From: an uncultured Erysipelotrichales bacterium
Lineage (GTDB): Bacteria > Bacillota_I > Bacilli_A > Erysipelotrichales > Coprobacillaceae
Direction of reading: 5' to 3'
NCBI GenBank assembly: GCA_910579135.1
Contig: CAJTTM010000001.1
Span: 186,001-250,000, forward strand
Length of the DNA stretch: 64,000 nt
Below are positions 8,850 to 17,969 of this stretch, piece by piece (within the stretch, counting starts at the first letter, position 1; each line of letters starts with the position of its first letter). The notes under the pieces were generated by a model, which searched no databases, had not been told where the DNA came from, and saw only the letters and a list, made by a program, of their open reading frames with translations. The position numbers and the translations under genes are program-made.

Positions 8850-8878
8850 AGTATAGCATATACATATCAAAAAAACAA
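8850..8878 (-). promoter_or_regulatory. SigA-type promoter of the rimP-nusA-infB-rbfA operon
   Basis: Minus strand -35 TTGTTT (8873-8878), a 17-base spacer, and -10 TATACT (8850-8855) preceded by TGC, an extended -10. It lies 67 bases upstream of rimP and no other promoter of similar quality is visible inside the operon. Confidence 0.8.
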
Positions 8879-8892
8879 GTCATAAACATAAT

Positions 8893-10251
8893 TTATTTAT
8901 CATTTGTAGCTAAAGCTTTCATATTCTTACCAATAGTAAACCACATTGTAAAATAACAAGCTCCTCCACCAATAAAATTACTTACTGCCTCAGCAATAAA
9001 AACTCCACTAATACCAATATATCTAGGTAAAACAAGGGTTAAAGGTGCAACAATGATCACTTTTCTAAAAACCGAAAAGAAAATAGCTTGCTTTGATTTA
9101 CCAAGCCCTACAGCAATCGATTGTCCACACATTTGAAAAGCCATCATAAAAAAGCCAAAGAAATATAACTGACAAGCTTCTATTCCATAAAGTTTGATAT
9201 CTATATTCTCTGTAAAAACAGAAAATATCAATGATGGAAATAAATTAATAATACCCCACATCATAAACATCATTAAAAAACCAACAATTGTTACAAAACG
9301 TATTCCTTCTAAAACTCTATCATATTCCTTAGCACCATAATTATAACCTAAAACTGGTTGACAAGCATTTGCGATTCCCTGACCTGGAAGCGATGCTAAT
9401 TCACGTATAGAATTAATAATTGTCATAATTGCAATATATAAATCTCCACCATATATAGATAATGTTGAATTACAAACAATAGTAACAACAGAATTTGTTA
9501 TTGCCATCATAAAACCTGCAGTTCCTAAACTTAATATTTCAGTCACATATTTTATTTTCAATTTCATCTTATTCTTTTTTAACTTTAAGATTGTTTTAGA
9601 ACTCGTTAAAAAATATAAAGTCCAAATAGCTGAAACCCCTTGAGATAAAATGGTTGCTAGAGCAGCTCCATTAACTCCCATAGAAAATCCAAAAATGAAA
9701 ATAGGATCTAAAATAATATTTGTAATTGCTCCAAGTAAAACAGTCATCATACCAACTTTTGCAAATCCTTGACTATTAATAAAACTATTCATACCTAAAC
9801 CAATTAGCATAAAAATCGTTCCAAACAAATAGATTGTTATATATTGATTAGCATATGAAAACGTATCCTGACTAGCTCCAAATAACCAGAGTATAGGCTC
9901 CTTAAAAACAAAACCAATCCCCATTAATAAAATAGAAAAAATAATCAACAAAAGAAAGGAAACTCCCATAATTTCTTCTGCTTCATCAAGATTTCCTTCC
10001 CCTCTAGCAATAGAACAAAGTGGTGAACCACCCATTCCAACTAAATTTGCAAAAGCAATAACAATAGAAATCAGTGGTAAACAAAGACCTAATCCTCCCA
10101 TTGCAAAAGTCGCTTCATGAGGGATCCTACCTATATAAATACGATCAACAATATTATACAAAACATTAATTAACTGAGCTATGATCATCGGTCCAGCTAA
10201 ATGAAGAATATGTTTTGACATTGAACCTTTTGCAAAATTATTTTCATTCAT
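8893..10251 (-). CDS. MATE family efflux transporter
   Basis: A 452-residue polytopic membrane protein of the MatE family (cation-coupled export of drugs or metabolites). The start MNENNFAKGSMSKHILHLAGPMIIAQLINVLYNIVDRIYIG matches the typical first transmembrane segment with P-x-x-x-x-x-L-x-x-x-x-Y-N-x-x-D-x-x-x-V/I-G. About twelve hydrophobic segments follow, with internal repeat landmarks GVNGAALATILSQGVSAIW and GIANACQPVLGYNYGA. Substrate cannot be deduced. It is convergently spaced from the rimP promoter and lies downstream of mnmA on the same strand. Confidence 0.92.
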   Translation of the reverse strand: MNENNFAKGSMSKHILHLAGPMIIAQLINVLYNIVDRIYIGRIPHEATFAMGGLGLCLPLISIVIAFANLVGMGGSPLCSIARGEGNLDEAEEIMGVSFLLLIIFSILLMGIGFVFKEPILWLFGASQDTFSYANQYITIYLFGTIFMLIGLGMNSFINSQGFAKVGMMTVLLGAITNIILDPIFIFGFSMGVNGAALATILSQGVSAIWTLYFLTSSKTILKLKKNKMKLKIKYVTEILSLGTAGFMMAITNSVVTIVCNSTLSIYGGDLYIAIMTIINSIRELASLPGQGIANACQPVLGYNYGAKEYDRVLEGIRFVTIVGFLMMFMMWGIINLFPSLIFSVFTENIDIKLYGIEACQLYFFGFFMMAFQMCGQSIAVGLGKSKQAIFFSVFRKVIIVAPLTLVLPRYIGISGVFIAEAVSNFIGGGACYFTMWFTIGKNMKALATNDK

Positions 10252-10307
10252 ATAAATATCCTCTTCTACAAATAACCAAATTAATTCGTAATCATCAAAA
10301 TAATAAT

Positions 10308-11333
10308 CTATTTAATGATACCTCCACCTAAAACAACATCTTTATCATATAAAACCAAAGATTGTCCAGGAGTCACTGCCTTGACCTTATTAGTAAAAAC
10401 AATTTTTAAATCACCATTATGAAGATTGATGATTTCACATTCTTCAAAGCTCGCTTTATATCTTATTTTTGCTTTAGCAAAACGAGGTAATTCATCAACT
10501 AAAAGATTACAATCTGTAATAATAGCCTCATTTGCATACAATTCATCTATACCTCCTACTATAATATCATTTGTTAAACTATCTATTTTAATAACATAAA
10601 GAGGAATAGAATAAGAAATACCTAAACCTTTTCTTTGTCCAATTGTATAATTCGTTATCCCCTTATGCCTACCTAATATTCGTCCATCTTTTAATATAAA
10701 GTTTCCTTCTTTAGCTTCTACCTTATTATTTTGTAAAAATTTCTTATAATCTTTTTCTTCAATAAAACAAATATCCTGACTATCTTTTTTATCTTTAACA
10801 ACTAGATTAAGTTGAGCAGCAATAGCTCTTACATCTTCTTTGTTTCTATAATTTGATAAAGGAAAAAGAATATGAGGAATAACACCTTTATTTATTTGAT
10901 ATAAAAAATAACTTTGATCCTTTATTGAATCTATTCTCTTGAGATACATACCTTCTCTTTTTGCGTAATGTCCAGTTGCAATATAATCACAATTTAATTT
11001 TTGAGCTTCTTTCCAAAGCAAACCAAACTTAATATATTTATTACATTCAATACAAGGATTAGGAGTTTTTCCTTCTTTATAATTTTTAATAAAATAATCA
11101 ATAACATGTTTCTTAAAAGCACATTTATATTCTACAACATAATGTTCAATATCTAATAACTTACATACTTTAGAAGCATCATTTATAGCATGAGAAGAAG
11201 TACATCCCTCTTCTTTATTTCCATCAAATAAATCAATAGTCACTCCTACCACTTCATATCCTTGTTGTTTTAATAAATAAGCAGCAACTGAAGAATCAAC
11301 CCCTCCAGACATACCAAGTAATACTCTTTTCAT
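10308..11333 (-). CDS. mnmA: tRNA-specific 2-thiouridylase MnmA
   Basis: MnmA thiolates U34 of tRNA-Lys, -Glu and -Gln, activating the base with ATP and receiving sulphur from a cysteine desulphurase relay. The 341-residue protein shows the PP-loop GMSGGVDSSVAAYLL at the N-terminus, NPCIECNKYIKF with the first catalytic Cys (about 95), ATGHYAK (about 118), KDSQDICFI with the second Cys (about 190), and TIGQRKGLGI (about 228). It is somewhat shorter than the usual 360-370 residues, mostly in the C-terminal barrel. No adjacent iscS-type gene is present. Confidence 0.95.
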   Translation of the reverse strand: MKRVLLGMSGGVDSSVAAYLLKQQGYEVVGVTIDLFDGNKEEGCTSSHAINDASKVCKLLDIEHYVVEYKCAFKKHVIDYFIKNYKEGKTPNPCIECNKYIKFGLLWKEAQKLNCDYIATGHYAKREGMYLKRIDSIKDQSYFLYQINKGVIPHILFPLSNYRNKEDVRAIAAQLNLVVKDKKDSQDICFIEEKDYKKFLQNNKVEAKEGNFILKDGRILGRHKGITNYTIGQRKGLGISYSIPLYVIKIDSLTNDIIVGGIDELYANEAIITDCNLLVDELPRFAKAKIRYKASFEECEIINLHNGDLKIVFTNKVKAVTPGQSLVLYDKDVVLGGGIIK

Positions 11334-11389
11334 ATTCTCTTTCCTCCTACTACATTTTCAAAAGAAGATATAAAATCTCTAATAAATAT

Positions 11390-11920
11390 TTATCTTCTTT
11401 TATAAACCAAATCTGTCATTCCATTATATGAACGTACATTAATCAGTCTTAACTTCATCTCTTGTCCTCTATCTCCAAAAAGCCGAACACCAGAACCTAA
11501 AAGTGTTGGAATTATAGTAATATAATAATAGTCAATCAAATCATCATTTATTAATTGTTGAACAAGATGAGCTCCACCACATATCCAAATATCTTTACCA
11601 TTTTCTTCTCTTAAACTTTTAATTAAATCAACAGGATTCATATTTGTAAATCTAATTTGTTTTGAAGGATTTTTCTTTCGATGAGTAATTACGTATGTTA
11701 TCATATCATTATATATCCACTCACCTATAGAGAGTTCAGTAACAATTTGATAATAAGTATTCCATCCCATTAAAATGGTATCAATATTCTTTATAAATTC
11801 AGAATATGTATCAATATTTTCATGATCATTTCCCTGACCTTGTAACCAATCAACACCACCTTTATCATCCGCAATATATCCATCAAGACTCATTGCAATA
11901 AATAAATGTATTTTTTTCAT
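11390..11920 (-). CDS. Dihydrofolate reductase-like (RibD C-terminal domain) protein
   Basis: A 176-residue single-domain protein of the RibD_C/DHFR-like reductase family, probably an NADPH-dependent reductase; substrate unknown. It starts KKIHLFIAMSLDGYIADDKGGVDWL, has MGWNTYYQIV (about 50), and WICGGAHLVQQLINDDLIDYYYITIIPTLLGSGVRLF at 105-150, the conserved G-G-x-x-L...P-x-x-L-G-x-G-x-x-L-F. Two ATGs are adjacent (11923 and 11920); the second has better spacing from AGGTG. Similar proteins in Firmicutes are annotated YwjB/YyaP-like; it is not the folate enzyme FolA. Confidence 0.85.
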   Translation of the reverse strand: MKKIHLFIAMSLDGYIADDKGGVDWLQGQGNDHENIDTYSEFIKNIDTILMGWNTYYQIVTELSIGEWIYNDMITYVITHRKKNPSKQIRFTNMNPVDLIKSLREENGKDIWICGGAHLVQQLINDDLIDYYYITIIPTLLGSGVRLFGDRGQEMKLRLINVRSYNGMTDLVYKRR

Positions 11921-11933
11921 CATATCACCTCAA

Positions 11934-12860
11934 TCATAATTCTAAAGATATTTGTCTATTAATTAAACTATCTTGTTTTGCGATTGTTATTTTATCATCT
12001 TCTTTAATATGACCAATCAGTAAAGGAGAATGAACATCATGTTTTAAATGATTAGAAATAACTTCTTCTTTATTAATATTCGCATAACAATATAAACAAC
12101 CATGCATACAAGTATTATAAGCCCCTATATCATTTCCTAAAAGACATGAACACTCTTTCCTTGCAAAAAATGAAGTAGGATACAAATCTAAATCCAAAGC
12201 ATTTTCTATAACACTTTGACTCATACAACCATCACAATTCACACCATATCTTTTAAATTCTTCAGATTCAGCACACATATATATTTTTATACCATACTGC
12301 TTTGCAATCCTTACGAACGCTTTCACAATCTTATGTTGCATTTCTATATCAACTTCTTTTACACCAGGAAAATTCTTTTTACATTTTTCATATAAATCAA
12401 TAAAGCTTAACACACATATTTCACAATATCCAGACAACTTCTTTGCTATTACCTCAAAAGTTCTTAAATGATACGAAAAATGATAATTCTCATCAATAAA
12501 AATAGGATCATATCTCCATATAACTCTTTTTTTACCATGTTTTAAAGAAAGTATTTTAAAACTTTCAATAACATTTAAATAATGAGGAACATGAGGCTCA
12601 ATACTTTTCCCATATCCTGTTATTGTAATATACCACAATTGTCTATAACCATCTAGAGCATCTAATTTATCTAACATTGGTTTAGGGTTTTTAGAACAAA
12701 AGCATATGCAATCAACAACTTCAGGATTGAAAATATATTTCGTTATTCTTTTTGGATAATAAGGATTTCTAACATAAACATATCCTTCCAAAATACGATT
12801 AATAAACCATTCACTATAAAAAGCTGGTATATCAGTTCTTTGTCCTGTATTAATTATCAT
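11934..12860 (-). CDS. DUF1848 family protein with Cys-rich C-terminus
   Basis: About 308 residues. It begins MIINTGQRTDIPAFYSEWFINRILEG and continues VYVRNPYYPKRITKY and CICFCSKNPKPML, hallmarks of DUF1848. The C-terminal third contains CDGCMSQ and a cluster CSCLLGNDIGAYNTCMHGCLYCYAN in which a TCMHGCLYCY segment looks like an iron-sulphur (radical-SAM-like) ligand set, though at the wrong end for a standard radical SAM enzyme. Function is unknown. Start at ATG 12860 with AGGTG five bases upstream; the upstream ATG at 12878 lacks a ribosome site. Confidence 0.85.
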   Translation of the reverse strand: MIINTGQRTDIPAFYSEWFINRILEGYVYVRNPYYPKRITKYIFNPEVVDCICFCSKNPKPMLDKLDALDGYRQLWYITITGYGKSIEPHVPHYLNVIESFKILSLKHGKKRVIWRYDPIFIDENYHFSYHLRTFEVIAKKLSGYCEICVLSFIDLYEKCKKNFPGVKEVDIEMQHKIVKAFVRIAKQYGIKIYMCAESEEFKRYGVNCDGCMSQSVIENALDLDLYPTSFFARKECSCLLGNDIGAYNTCMHGCLYCYANINKEEVISNHLKHDVHSPLLIGHIKEDDKITIAKQDSLINRQISLEL

Positions 12861-12924
12861 TTTTTCACCTCGTTTCATTTACATTTTATTTTCAATTTTT
12901 TATAATAAAGCTAGGAGGTTTCAA

Positions 12925-13704
12925 ATGATGAATAAAATATTTTTTTTTGATATTGATGGGACACTAGCCTTACATGGTCATATTCCAAAAAGCAATATAG
13001 AAGCTCTTCAAAAATTAAAAGAAAAAGGTTACCTTACCTTTATATGTACTGGTCGAGCAGGTCATTATGCAAAAAAGCTATTTAAAGACTTAGTCAGTGG
13101 CTATATCGCTTGTAATGGTAGATACATTATATACCAAAATAAAAGAATTTTGGGAAAATCTTTTCAAAAAGACGAATTAACTTTATTAAAAAAGAAATTT
13201 AATCAATTAAACTGTGGGTATTTACTTGCATCTGATGATGTTTCTGTTGCTATTGATATTCACGATAAAGACATTCCTCAACTCTATCATGATTATGGAA
13301 AAGAACATATTATTTTTCACGAAGATAATTTACCTATATATACATTTGATTTGTTTTATGATAATCTCGATCATCGTGATTATATTATCGAAGAACTTAA
13401 AAATGATATTGTCTTTAATGATCATGGTGGACACGGTTCAGGTGATTGTTCAACCTTAAACTTTGATAAAGGTCATGCTATTAAATATTTGTTAGATTAC
13501 TTTCATATTGATAAAGACAATGCTTATGCCTTTGGTGATGGTTATAATGATCAAGCTATGTTTAGAGAAGTTAGCCATTCTATAGCAATGGGAAATGCAA
13601 TAGAACTTTTAAAACAACAGGCCTCATATATAACTGATGATATTTCTAATGATGGTATCTTAAAAGCTTTAGTACATGAAAACATTATAAAAAATAAGCA
13701 GTAA
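12925..13704 (+). CDS. HAD-superfamily hydrolase, Cof type (IIB)
   Basis: A 259-residue predicted sugar-phosphate or nucleotide phosphatase. It has the HAD motif I FFFDIDGTLA with the nucleophilic Asp near residue 8, motif II ICTGRAG (about 40), and motifs III/IV with KGHAIKYLL and AFGDGYNDQAMF (about 205). The cap position and length are those of Cof-type IIB members. TAGGAGG lies six bases before the ATG. Single-gene unit on the plus strand ending in a shared terminator with aroE. Substrate cannot be read from sequence. Confidence 0.9.
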   Translation: MMNKIFFFDIDGTLALHGHIPKSNIEALQKLKEKGYLTFICTGRAGHYAKKLFKDLVSGYIACNGRYIIYQNKRILGKSFQKDELTLLKKKFNQLNCGYLLASDDVSVAIDIHDKDIPQLYHDYGKEHIIFHEDNLPIYTFDLFYDNLDHRDYIIEELKNDIVFNDHGGHGSGDCSTLNFDKGHAIKYLLDYFHIDKDNAYAFGDGYNDQAMFREVSHSIAMGNAIELLKQQASYITDDISNDGILKALVHENIIKNKQ

Positions 13705-13735
13705 ACCTTAATGTTAAGATTTGCTGCTTTTTATT
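13697..13735. terminator. Bidirectional terminator between the HAD gene and aroE
   Basis: Stem AGCAG/CTGCT extended by AAA/TTT and CTTA/TAAG with a small mismatch, followed on the plus strand by TTTTATTATTTT. It starts inside the end of the HAD gene and abuts the aroE stop codon, so it can serve both convergent genes. Confidence 0.75.
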
Positions 13736-14603
13736 ATTTTATATTAAGAAAGTCTTTCATATAATCGATTGGCATTTCTTTACCTGTCCACATTTTAAAA
13801 GATTCAGCCCCCTGAAATAACATCATTCTTTCACCATTCATATAATCTAAACCAATATCCTCTGCCATTTGTAATAATTTAGTTTTTTCAACCGCATATA
13901 TAACATCAGCTACTTTTAAATCAGAATGAAAATAACTTGTATCAGGGATTAAACACTGTCCCTCTAATTTCCCCATTCCTACTCCAGTTGCATTAACTAA
14001 TAAATAACTGTTTTGAATATCTTTACGTAATAAATCTAAATCTTTAATATCATTTATAGTAATAGTTGTATCACTATATTTTTTGATTTCTTCTATTTTA
14101 TCTTCTATAACTTTATAAAAATCATCTTTAATATTATAAATATTGATTTTTTTAACACCATCTAAAGCAGCTTGAACAACAATTGCTTTAGCAGCTCCTC
14201 CAGCACCTAATACAGTCATTTCTTTATTGATGACATCCCATTTTTTATCTTTCAAACCATTCATAAAACCAACACCATCAGTGTTGTGCCCAATAAAATA
14301 TCCATCTACATTTTTTATAGTATTGACAGCATGACATAATTTTGCAGCATCTGTTAACTCATCCATATAAGGAATAACCGCTTCTTTATAAGGCATTGAA
14401 ACATTACTTCCAATAACATTTAGTGCTTTATATCCTTTTAAAGCATCTTCTAATTGATATTCTTGAATATCAAAAGCTAAGTATGCTAAATCTAATCCTA
14501 ATTTTCTAAATGCAGCATTATGCATTTCAGGTGATTTAGAATGACGAATTGGAGTCGCAATTAAACCAACTAATTCTGTATGTCCAGTAATTCTTTCTTC
14601 CAT
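13734..14603 (-). CDS. aroE: Shikimate dehydrogenase
   Basis: Catalyses NAD(P)-dependent reduction of 3-dehydroshikimate in aromatic amino acid synthesis. The 289-residue protein has the shikimate-binding segment RHSKSPEMHNAAF (about 18-30), the catalytic Lys in GSNVSMPYKEAVIPYMDE (about 70), NTIKNVDGYFIGHNTDGVGF (about 95-112), and the dinucleotide-binding GAGGAAKAI (about 135). The Asn/Thr-rich active site is of the AroE/YdiB group; whether it prefers shikimate or quinate is uncertain, since no other aro gene is adjacent. GGAGG precedes the start. Confidence 0.92.
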   Translation of the reverse strand: MEERITGHTELVGLIATPIRHSKSPEMHNAAFRKLGLDLAYLAFDIQEYQLEDALKGYKALNVIGSNVSMPYKEAVIPYMDELTDAAKLCHAVNTIKNVDGYFIGHNTDGVGFMNGLKDKKWDVINKEMTVLGAGGAAKAIVVQAALDGVKKINIYNIKDDFYKVIEDKIEEIKKYSDTTITINDIKDLDLLRKDIQNSYLLVNATGVGMGKLEGQCLIPDTSYFHSDLKVADVIYAVEKTKLLQMAEDIGLDYMNGERMMLFQGAESFKMWTGKEMPIDYMKDFLNIK

Positions 14604-14732
14604 AACTCAATCCTCCTTTTAAACACTATTTATTTTAGATGATTCATACTCTTTTGACAAGTTATTTGTTTTGAAGATTTATAAAACTTTTCTACATTAA
14701 TAAAAAATGTTAAAATAATACAGGTGATCAAA

Positions 14733-16049
14733 ATGAAACAAAATACATTATTTAATGCCTATGAACCATTAGCAAGTCGCATAAGACCTTCAACTTTAGA
14801 AGAATATGTTGGACAAAAACATTTAGTTGATAAAGGTAAAATACTATGGCAATTCATTGAAAATGATTATATTCCTTCAATGATATTCTGGGGACCTCCA
14901 GGAACTGGAAAAACAACATTAGCTCGTATTATCGCAAATACAACAAAAGCTGAATTTATTAATTTTAGTGCTGTAACAAGTGGAATAAAAGATATAAAGA
15001 AAGTCATGAAAGAAGCACAACAAAAAAATGATTTAGGAATTAAAACAATTGTTTTTGTAGATGAAATTCATCGTTTTAATAAAGCTCAACAAGATGCTTT
15101 TTTACCTTATGTAGAAAAAGGAAGTATCATTCTCATTGGAGCAACAACTGAAAACCCATCATTTGAAATAAACTCTGCCCTTCTTTCAAGATGTAAAGTC
15201 TTTGTTCTCTATGCTCTTTTAGTAGAAGATATCGTAGAATTAATTAAGAAAACATTAAACAGTGAAAAAGGATATAGAGATCAACAAATTGAAATCAGCG
15301 AAGAAGACATTCATATTATCGCTTCATTTGCTTCTGGAGATGCGAGAAATGCCTTAAATACTCTTGAAATGGTTATTTTAAATAGTCCAAAAGAAAATGA
15401 TGTCATTAAAGTCACAAGCAAGATTATTGAACAATGTACAAATCGCAAATCAATGCTCTATGATAAAAATGGAGAAGAGCATTATAATCTTATTTCTGCT
15501 TTACATAAATCAATGAGAAACAGTGATGTAGATGCTGCCATCTATTATTTAGCAAGAATGTTAGAAGCTGGTGAAGACCCTCTATATGTTGCCAGAAGAT
15601 TAGTAAGATTTGCAAGCGAAGATATTGGTATGGCTGATAGTAGAGCTTTACAAATTGCAATTGCAGGATATCAAGCATGTCATTTTCTAGGGATGCCTGA
15701 ATGTAGTGTTCATCTTACACATGTTGTGACTTATCTTTCTTTATCGGTAAAATCTAATTCTTTATATATGGCTTATGAAAAAGCTAAAAATGATGCTCTA
15801 AAAACATTAGAAGAACCAGTTCCATTACATATTAGAAATGCTCCTACAAAGTTAATGAAAGATTTACATTATGGAGAAGGATATCAATATGCTCATGACT
15901 TTGAAGATAAAACAACAGATATGACTTGTTTACCTGAGAAACTAAAAGATCAACATTATTATTTTCCAACAACTCAAGGAAGTGAAGCTAAAGTCTCTAT
16001 AAGAATGAAACAAATAAAAAAATTAAAAGAAAAGAATAGAAAGAAATAA
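14733..16049 (+). CDS. rarA: Replication-associated recombination protein RarA (MgsA)
   Basis: An AAA+ ATPase that acts at stalled replication forks. The 438-residue protein shows SRIRPSTLEEYVGQKHLV at the N-terminus, Walker A GPPGTGKTTLA (about 50), Walker B FVDEIHRFNKAQQDAFLP (about 105), sensor 1 GATTENPSFEINSALLSRC (about 130) and a C-terminal tetramerisation region (AGEDPLYVARRLVRFASEDIG and beyond). Start is ATG 14733, with AGGTG six bases upstream; a GTG three codons earlier falls inside that ribosome site. Divergent from aroE and monocistronic or followed by the small ORF at 16079. Confidence 0.95.
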   Translation: MKQNTLFNAYEPLASRIRPSTLEEYVGQKHLVDKGKILWQFIENDYIPSMIFWGPPGTGKTTLARIIANTTKAEFINFSAVTSGIKDIKKVMKEAQQKNDLGIKTIVFVDEIHRFNKAQQDAFLPYVEKGSIILIGATTENPSFEINSALLSRCKVFVLYALLVEDIVELIKKTLNSEKGYRDQQIEISEEDIHIIASFASGDARNALNTLEMVILNSPKENDVIKVTSKIIEQCTNRKSMLYDKNGEEHYNLISALHKSMRNSDVDAAIYYLARMLEAGEDPLYVARRLVRFASEDIGMADSRALQIAIAGYQACHFLGMPECSVHLTHVVTYLSLSVKSNSLYMAYEKAKNDALKTLEEPVPLHIRNAPTKLMKDLHYGEGYQYAHDFEDKTTDMTCLPEKLKDQHYYFPTTQGSEAKVSIRMKQIKKLKEKNRKK

Positions 16050-16052
16050 AAA

Positions 16053-16072
16053 CACCATAATAATATATGGTG
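16053..16072 (+). promoter_or_regulatory. Hairpin covering the ribosome site of the 40-codon ORF
   Basis: CACCATA (16053-16059) pairs perfectly with TATGGTG (16066-16072). The 3' arm contains the GGTG ribosome-binding sequence of the small ORF starting at 16079, so the stem would hide it when folded. Could be incidental, since the stem is short. Confidence 0.4.
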
Positions 16073-16078
16073 ATATAA

Positions 16079-16201
16079 ATGAATAAAGAAAATACAGAAA
16101 AAAAGTATGAAAAAGATGAAGGAAATAATCAATGGACAAATAACCAATTGAAATATTATCCCGATAAAAGACCTCGAAAAAATGGTCCAGGAGGAAACTA
16201 A
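16079..16201 (+). CDS. Small hypothetical protein, 40 residues
   Basis: ORF from ATG 16079 to TAA 16201, preceded by GGTGAT at a good distance. The product is hydrophilic and highly charged (MNKENTEKKYEKDEGNNQWT...), ending in RPRKNGPGGN. No transmembrane segment or known domain. It lies between rarA and a terminator-like hairpin that starts at its stop codon, which supports a real transcription unit end here. I do not recognise the family; conservation in relatives would decide. Confidence 0.55.
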   Translation: MNKENTEKKYEKDEGNNQWTNNQLKYYPDKRPRKNGPGGN

Positions 16202-16223
16202 AACCACGTAAAAACGTGGTTTT
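16200..16223. terminator. Bidirectional terminator between the small ORF and degV
   Basis: Stem AAAACCACG / CGTGGTTTT with a six-base loop, with A-run and T-run on opposite sides. It overlaps the stop codons of both convergent genes, the small ORF ending 16201 and the DegV gene ending 16222. Confidence 0.7.
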
Positions 16224-17085
16224 AGTTATCTATAAATTGTATACCTGCACCTAATAATCCAGGACCTAAATAACAACTTAGAGCTGCTCCAATATCAGCT
16301 TCAATAACATCTTTACATTGAGGGAATACTTTTAATAATTCTAATTTTAATTGATTTCTTTCTTCTTTTAAATTCCCATCTGCAACCATCAATCTAAAAG
16401 TTTGATCAGGATGACTCTCAACAATTTTAGAAACAAGCTCAATAAGTTTTAAAGGAACTTTTTTACTTCCTCTTACTTTAGAAGAAACATCTATAGAACC
16501 TTCACTCTTATCAAAAGATAAAATAGGTTTGATCTTTAAAGCACTTCCTACAAAAGCAGAAGCTTTTCCTATTCTTCCGCCTTTTTGTAAAAACTCTAAT
16601 GTATCAATTGAAAAAAACACATAAGTATCAGCAATAAGTGATCTTGCCTTTTCAACCAACTTATTAAATGAAAATCCTTGATCACGGTACTCACTTAAAG
16701 TCATCGTTATAACACCACAACCAATAGAAGCACTCATCGAATTAAAAACTTCCACCTCTAAATCATCTATACTCTCTGCTAACAATCTTACTTGATTCAC
16801 TGTACCTGATAAGCCACCAGATAACATCACTGCAATCGCATGAGTATAACCATCTTCTTTAACCATTTCTAAGGTTTTTAGAATATCCCCACCAGCTGGT
16901 GAAGCTGTTTTTAAAACTTCTCTTTTTTGCATTTCATAAACATCATTAACATTAATATCTATACCATCTTTATATTCCCTATCTCCACATTGAACAAGCA
17001 CTGGTATAACATATATATTATACTTATCAATCCAATGATTTGGAATATCTCCACATGAATCTGTAATAATTGCAATTTTCTCCAT
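16222..17085 (-). CDS. DegV family fatty-acid-binding protein
   Basis: A 287-residue DegV-type protein; the family binds fatty acids and some members (FakB) present them to the kinase FakA. Landmarks: IITDSCGDIP at residues 5-14, TASPAGGDILK (about 60), VMLSGGLSGTVNQVRLLAE (about 88), and IDTLEFLQKGGRIGKASAFVGSALKIKPIL (about 158-188), which form the lipid pocket. No fakA is adjacent, so a FakB role is inferred only. Monocistronic with a shared terminator downstream. Confidence 0.9.
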   Translation of the reverse strand: MEKIAIITDSCGDIPNHWIDKYNIYVIPVLVQCGDREYKDGIDINVNDVYEMQKREVLKTASPAGGDILKTLEMVKEDGYTHAIAVMLSGGLSGTVNQVRLLAESIDDLEVEVFNSMSASIGCGVITMTLSEYRDQGFSFNKLVEKARSLIADTYVFFSIDTLEFLQKGGRIGKASAFVGSALKIKPILSFDKSEGSIDVSSKVRGSKKVPLKLIELVSKIVESHPDQTFRLMVADGNLKEERNQLKLELLKVFPQCKDVIEADIGAALSCYLGPGLLGAGIQFIDN

Positions 17086-17156
17086 ATTCTAACCTCTTCC
17101 CTTTCGAAGTACTATAACATAGCTTTATTAACTGATTTTGAACTAATTCAATAATT

Positions 17157-17885
17157 TTAAGTAATAAAAAAATATAAAAATTGATAACCGTAAAACCATC
17201 CTATTAACATTCCAATACTCAAAAAAGGAGCAAACGCAAAATAACTATTCCATTTTTTATCTTTAAAAATAATTAGAAACAAACTATAAAAACCTCCAAT
17301 ACATAAAGCAATATACATAGAAACAATGATTCTTTGATATCCCATAAAAAAACCACTAACTGCCATTAGTTTTATATCTCCTCCACCAAATCCATCTTTT
17401 ATGAATAGAGTTAAAATATACATAGGCATACTTACACAAAGAAAACCAATCAATCTATCTATTATAGATAACTTAAAAACAAACATAGATATAATAGATA
17501 ATAATATAATTATAATATGATATTTATCATCTATTTCCATAGTATATATATCTATCAAAGAAATAATATCTAAAATACAAAAAAACATAAAAACAATTAA
17601 ACTATTTCTATCTTTAAAACATTGCAACAATAAAATACCTCCTATAACTTCATTTATAGTATCATAGATAGAAATAACATTATTACAATATCGACATTTT
17701 CCTCTAAGAAATAAATAACTTAAAATAGGTATTAAATCATAAAACTTTAATTGAGTATGACAACGAGGACAAAAAGATCGACCTTTAATAAAAGAAAGTT
17801 TTTTTGGTACTCTATAAATAATAACATTTAAAAAAGAAAAAATACCAGCCCCCATAAAGAAAATACATATATTATTCAATATCAT
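17157..17885 (-). CDS. Type IV prepilin peptidase (A24 family), orphan
   Basis: A membrane aspartyl protease that cleaves and may N-methylate type IV pilin or pseudopilin leaders. The 242-residue protein has the N-terminal domain with two CPRC/CRYC zinc pairs (SFCPRCHTQLKFYDLIPILSYL...GKCRYCNN, residues 38-70), about seven membrane segments, and the catalytic Asp positions in DIYTMEIDD (about 112) and FGGGDIKLMAVSGF (about 170). Length matches ComC/PilD. No pilin, ATPase or platform gene is next to it, so its substrates lie elsewhere in the genome (competence or pilus genes). Confidence 0.9.
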   Translation of the reverse strand: MILNNICIFFMGAGIFSFLNVIIYRVPKKLSFIKGRSFCPRCHTQLKFYDLIPILSYLFLRGKCRYCNNVISIYDTINEVIGGILLLQCFKDRNSLIVFMFFCILDIISLIDIYTMEIDDKYHIIIILLSIISMFVFKLSIIDRLIGFLCVSMPMYILTLFIKDGFGGGDIKLMAVSGFFMGYQRIIVSMYIALCIGGFYSLFLIIFKDKKWNSYFAFAPFLSIGMLIGWFYGYQFLYFFIT

Positions 17886-17969
17886 AAAAAATACCTCCTA
17901 ATATTATATTCTATAAAATTGTTAGCTTTTCTTTTTTTATTTTGAATATTTTATATTTTTAATAAAAAA

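Noticed and set aside
8784..8870. N-terminal extension of rimP by 29 codons
   Set aside because: It spans the promoter -10 and the leader hairpin, and the RimP family begins at MLEKV with its own GGAGG.
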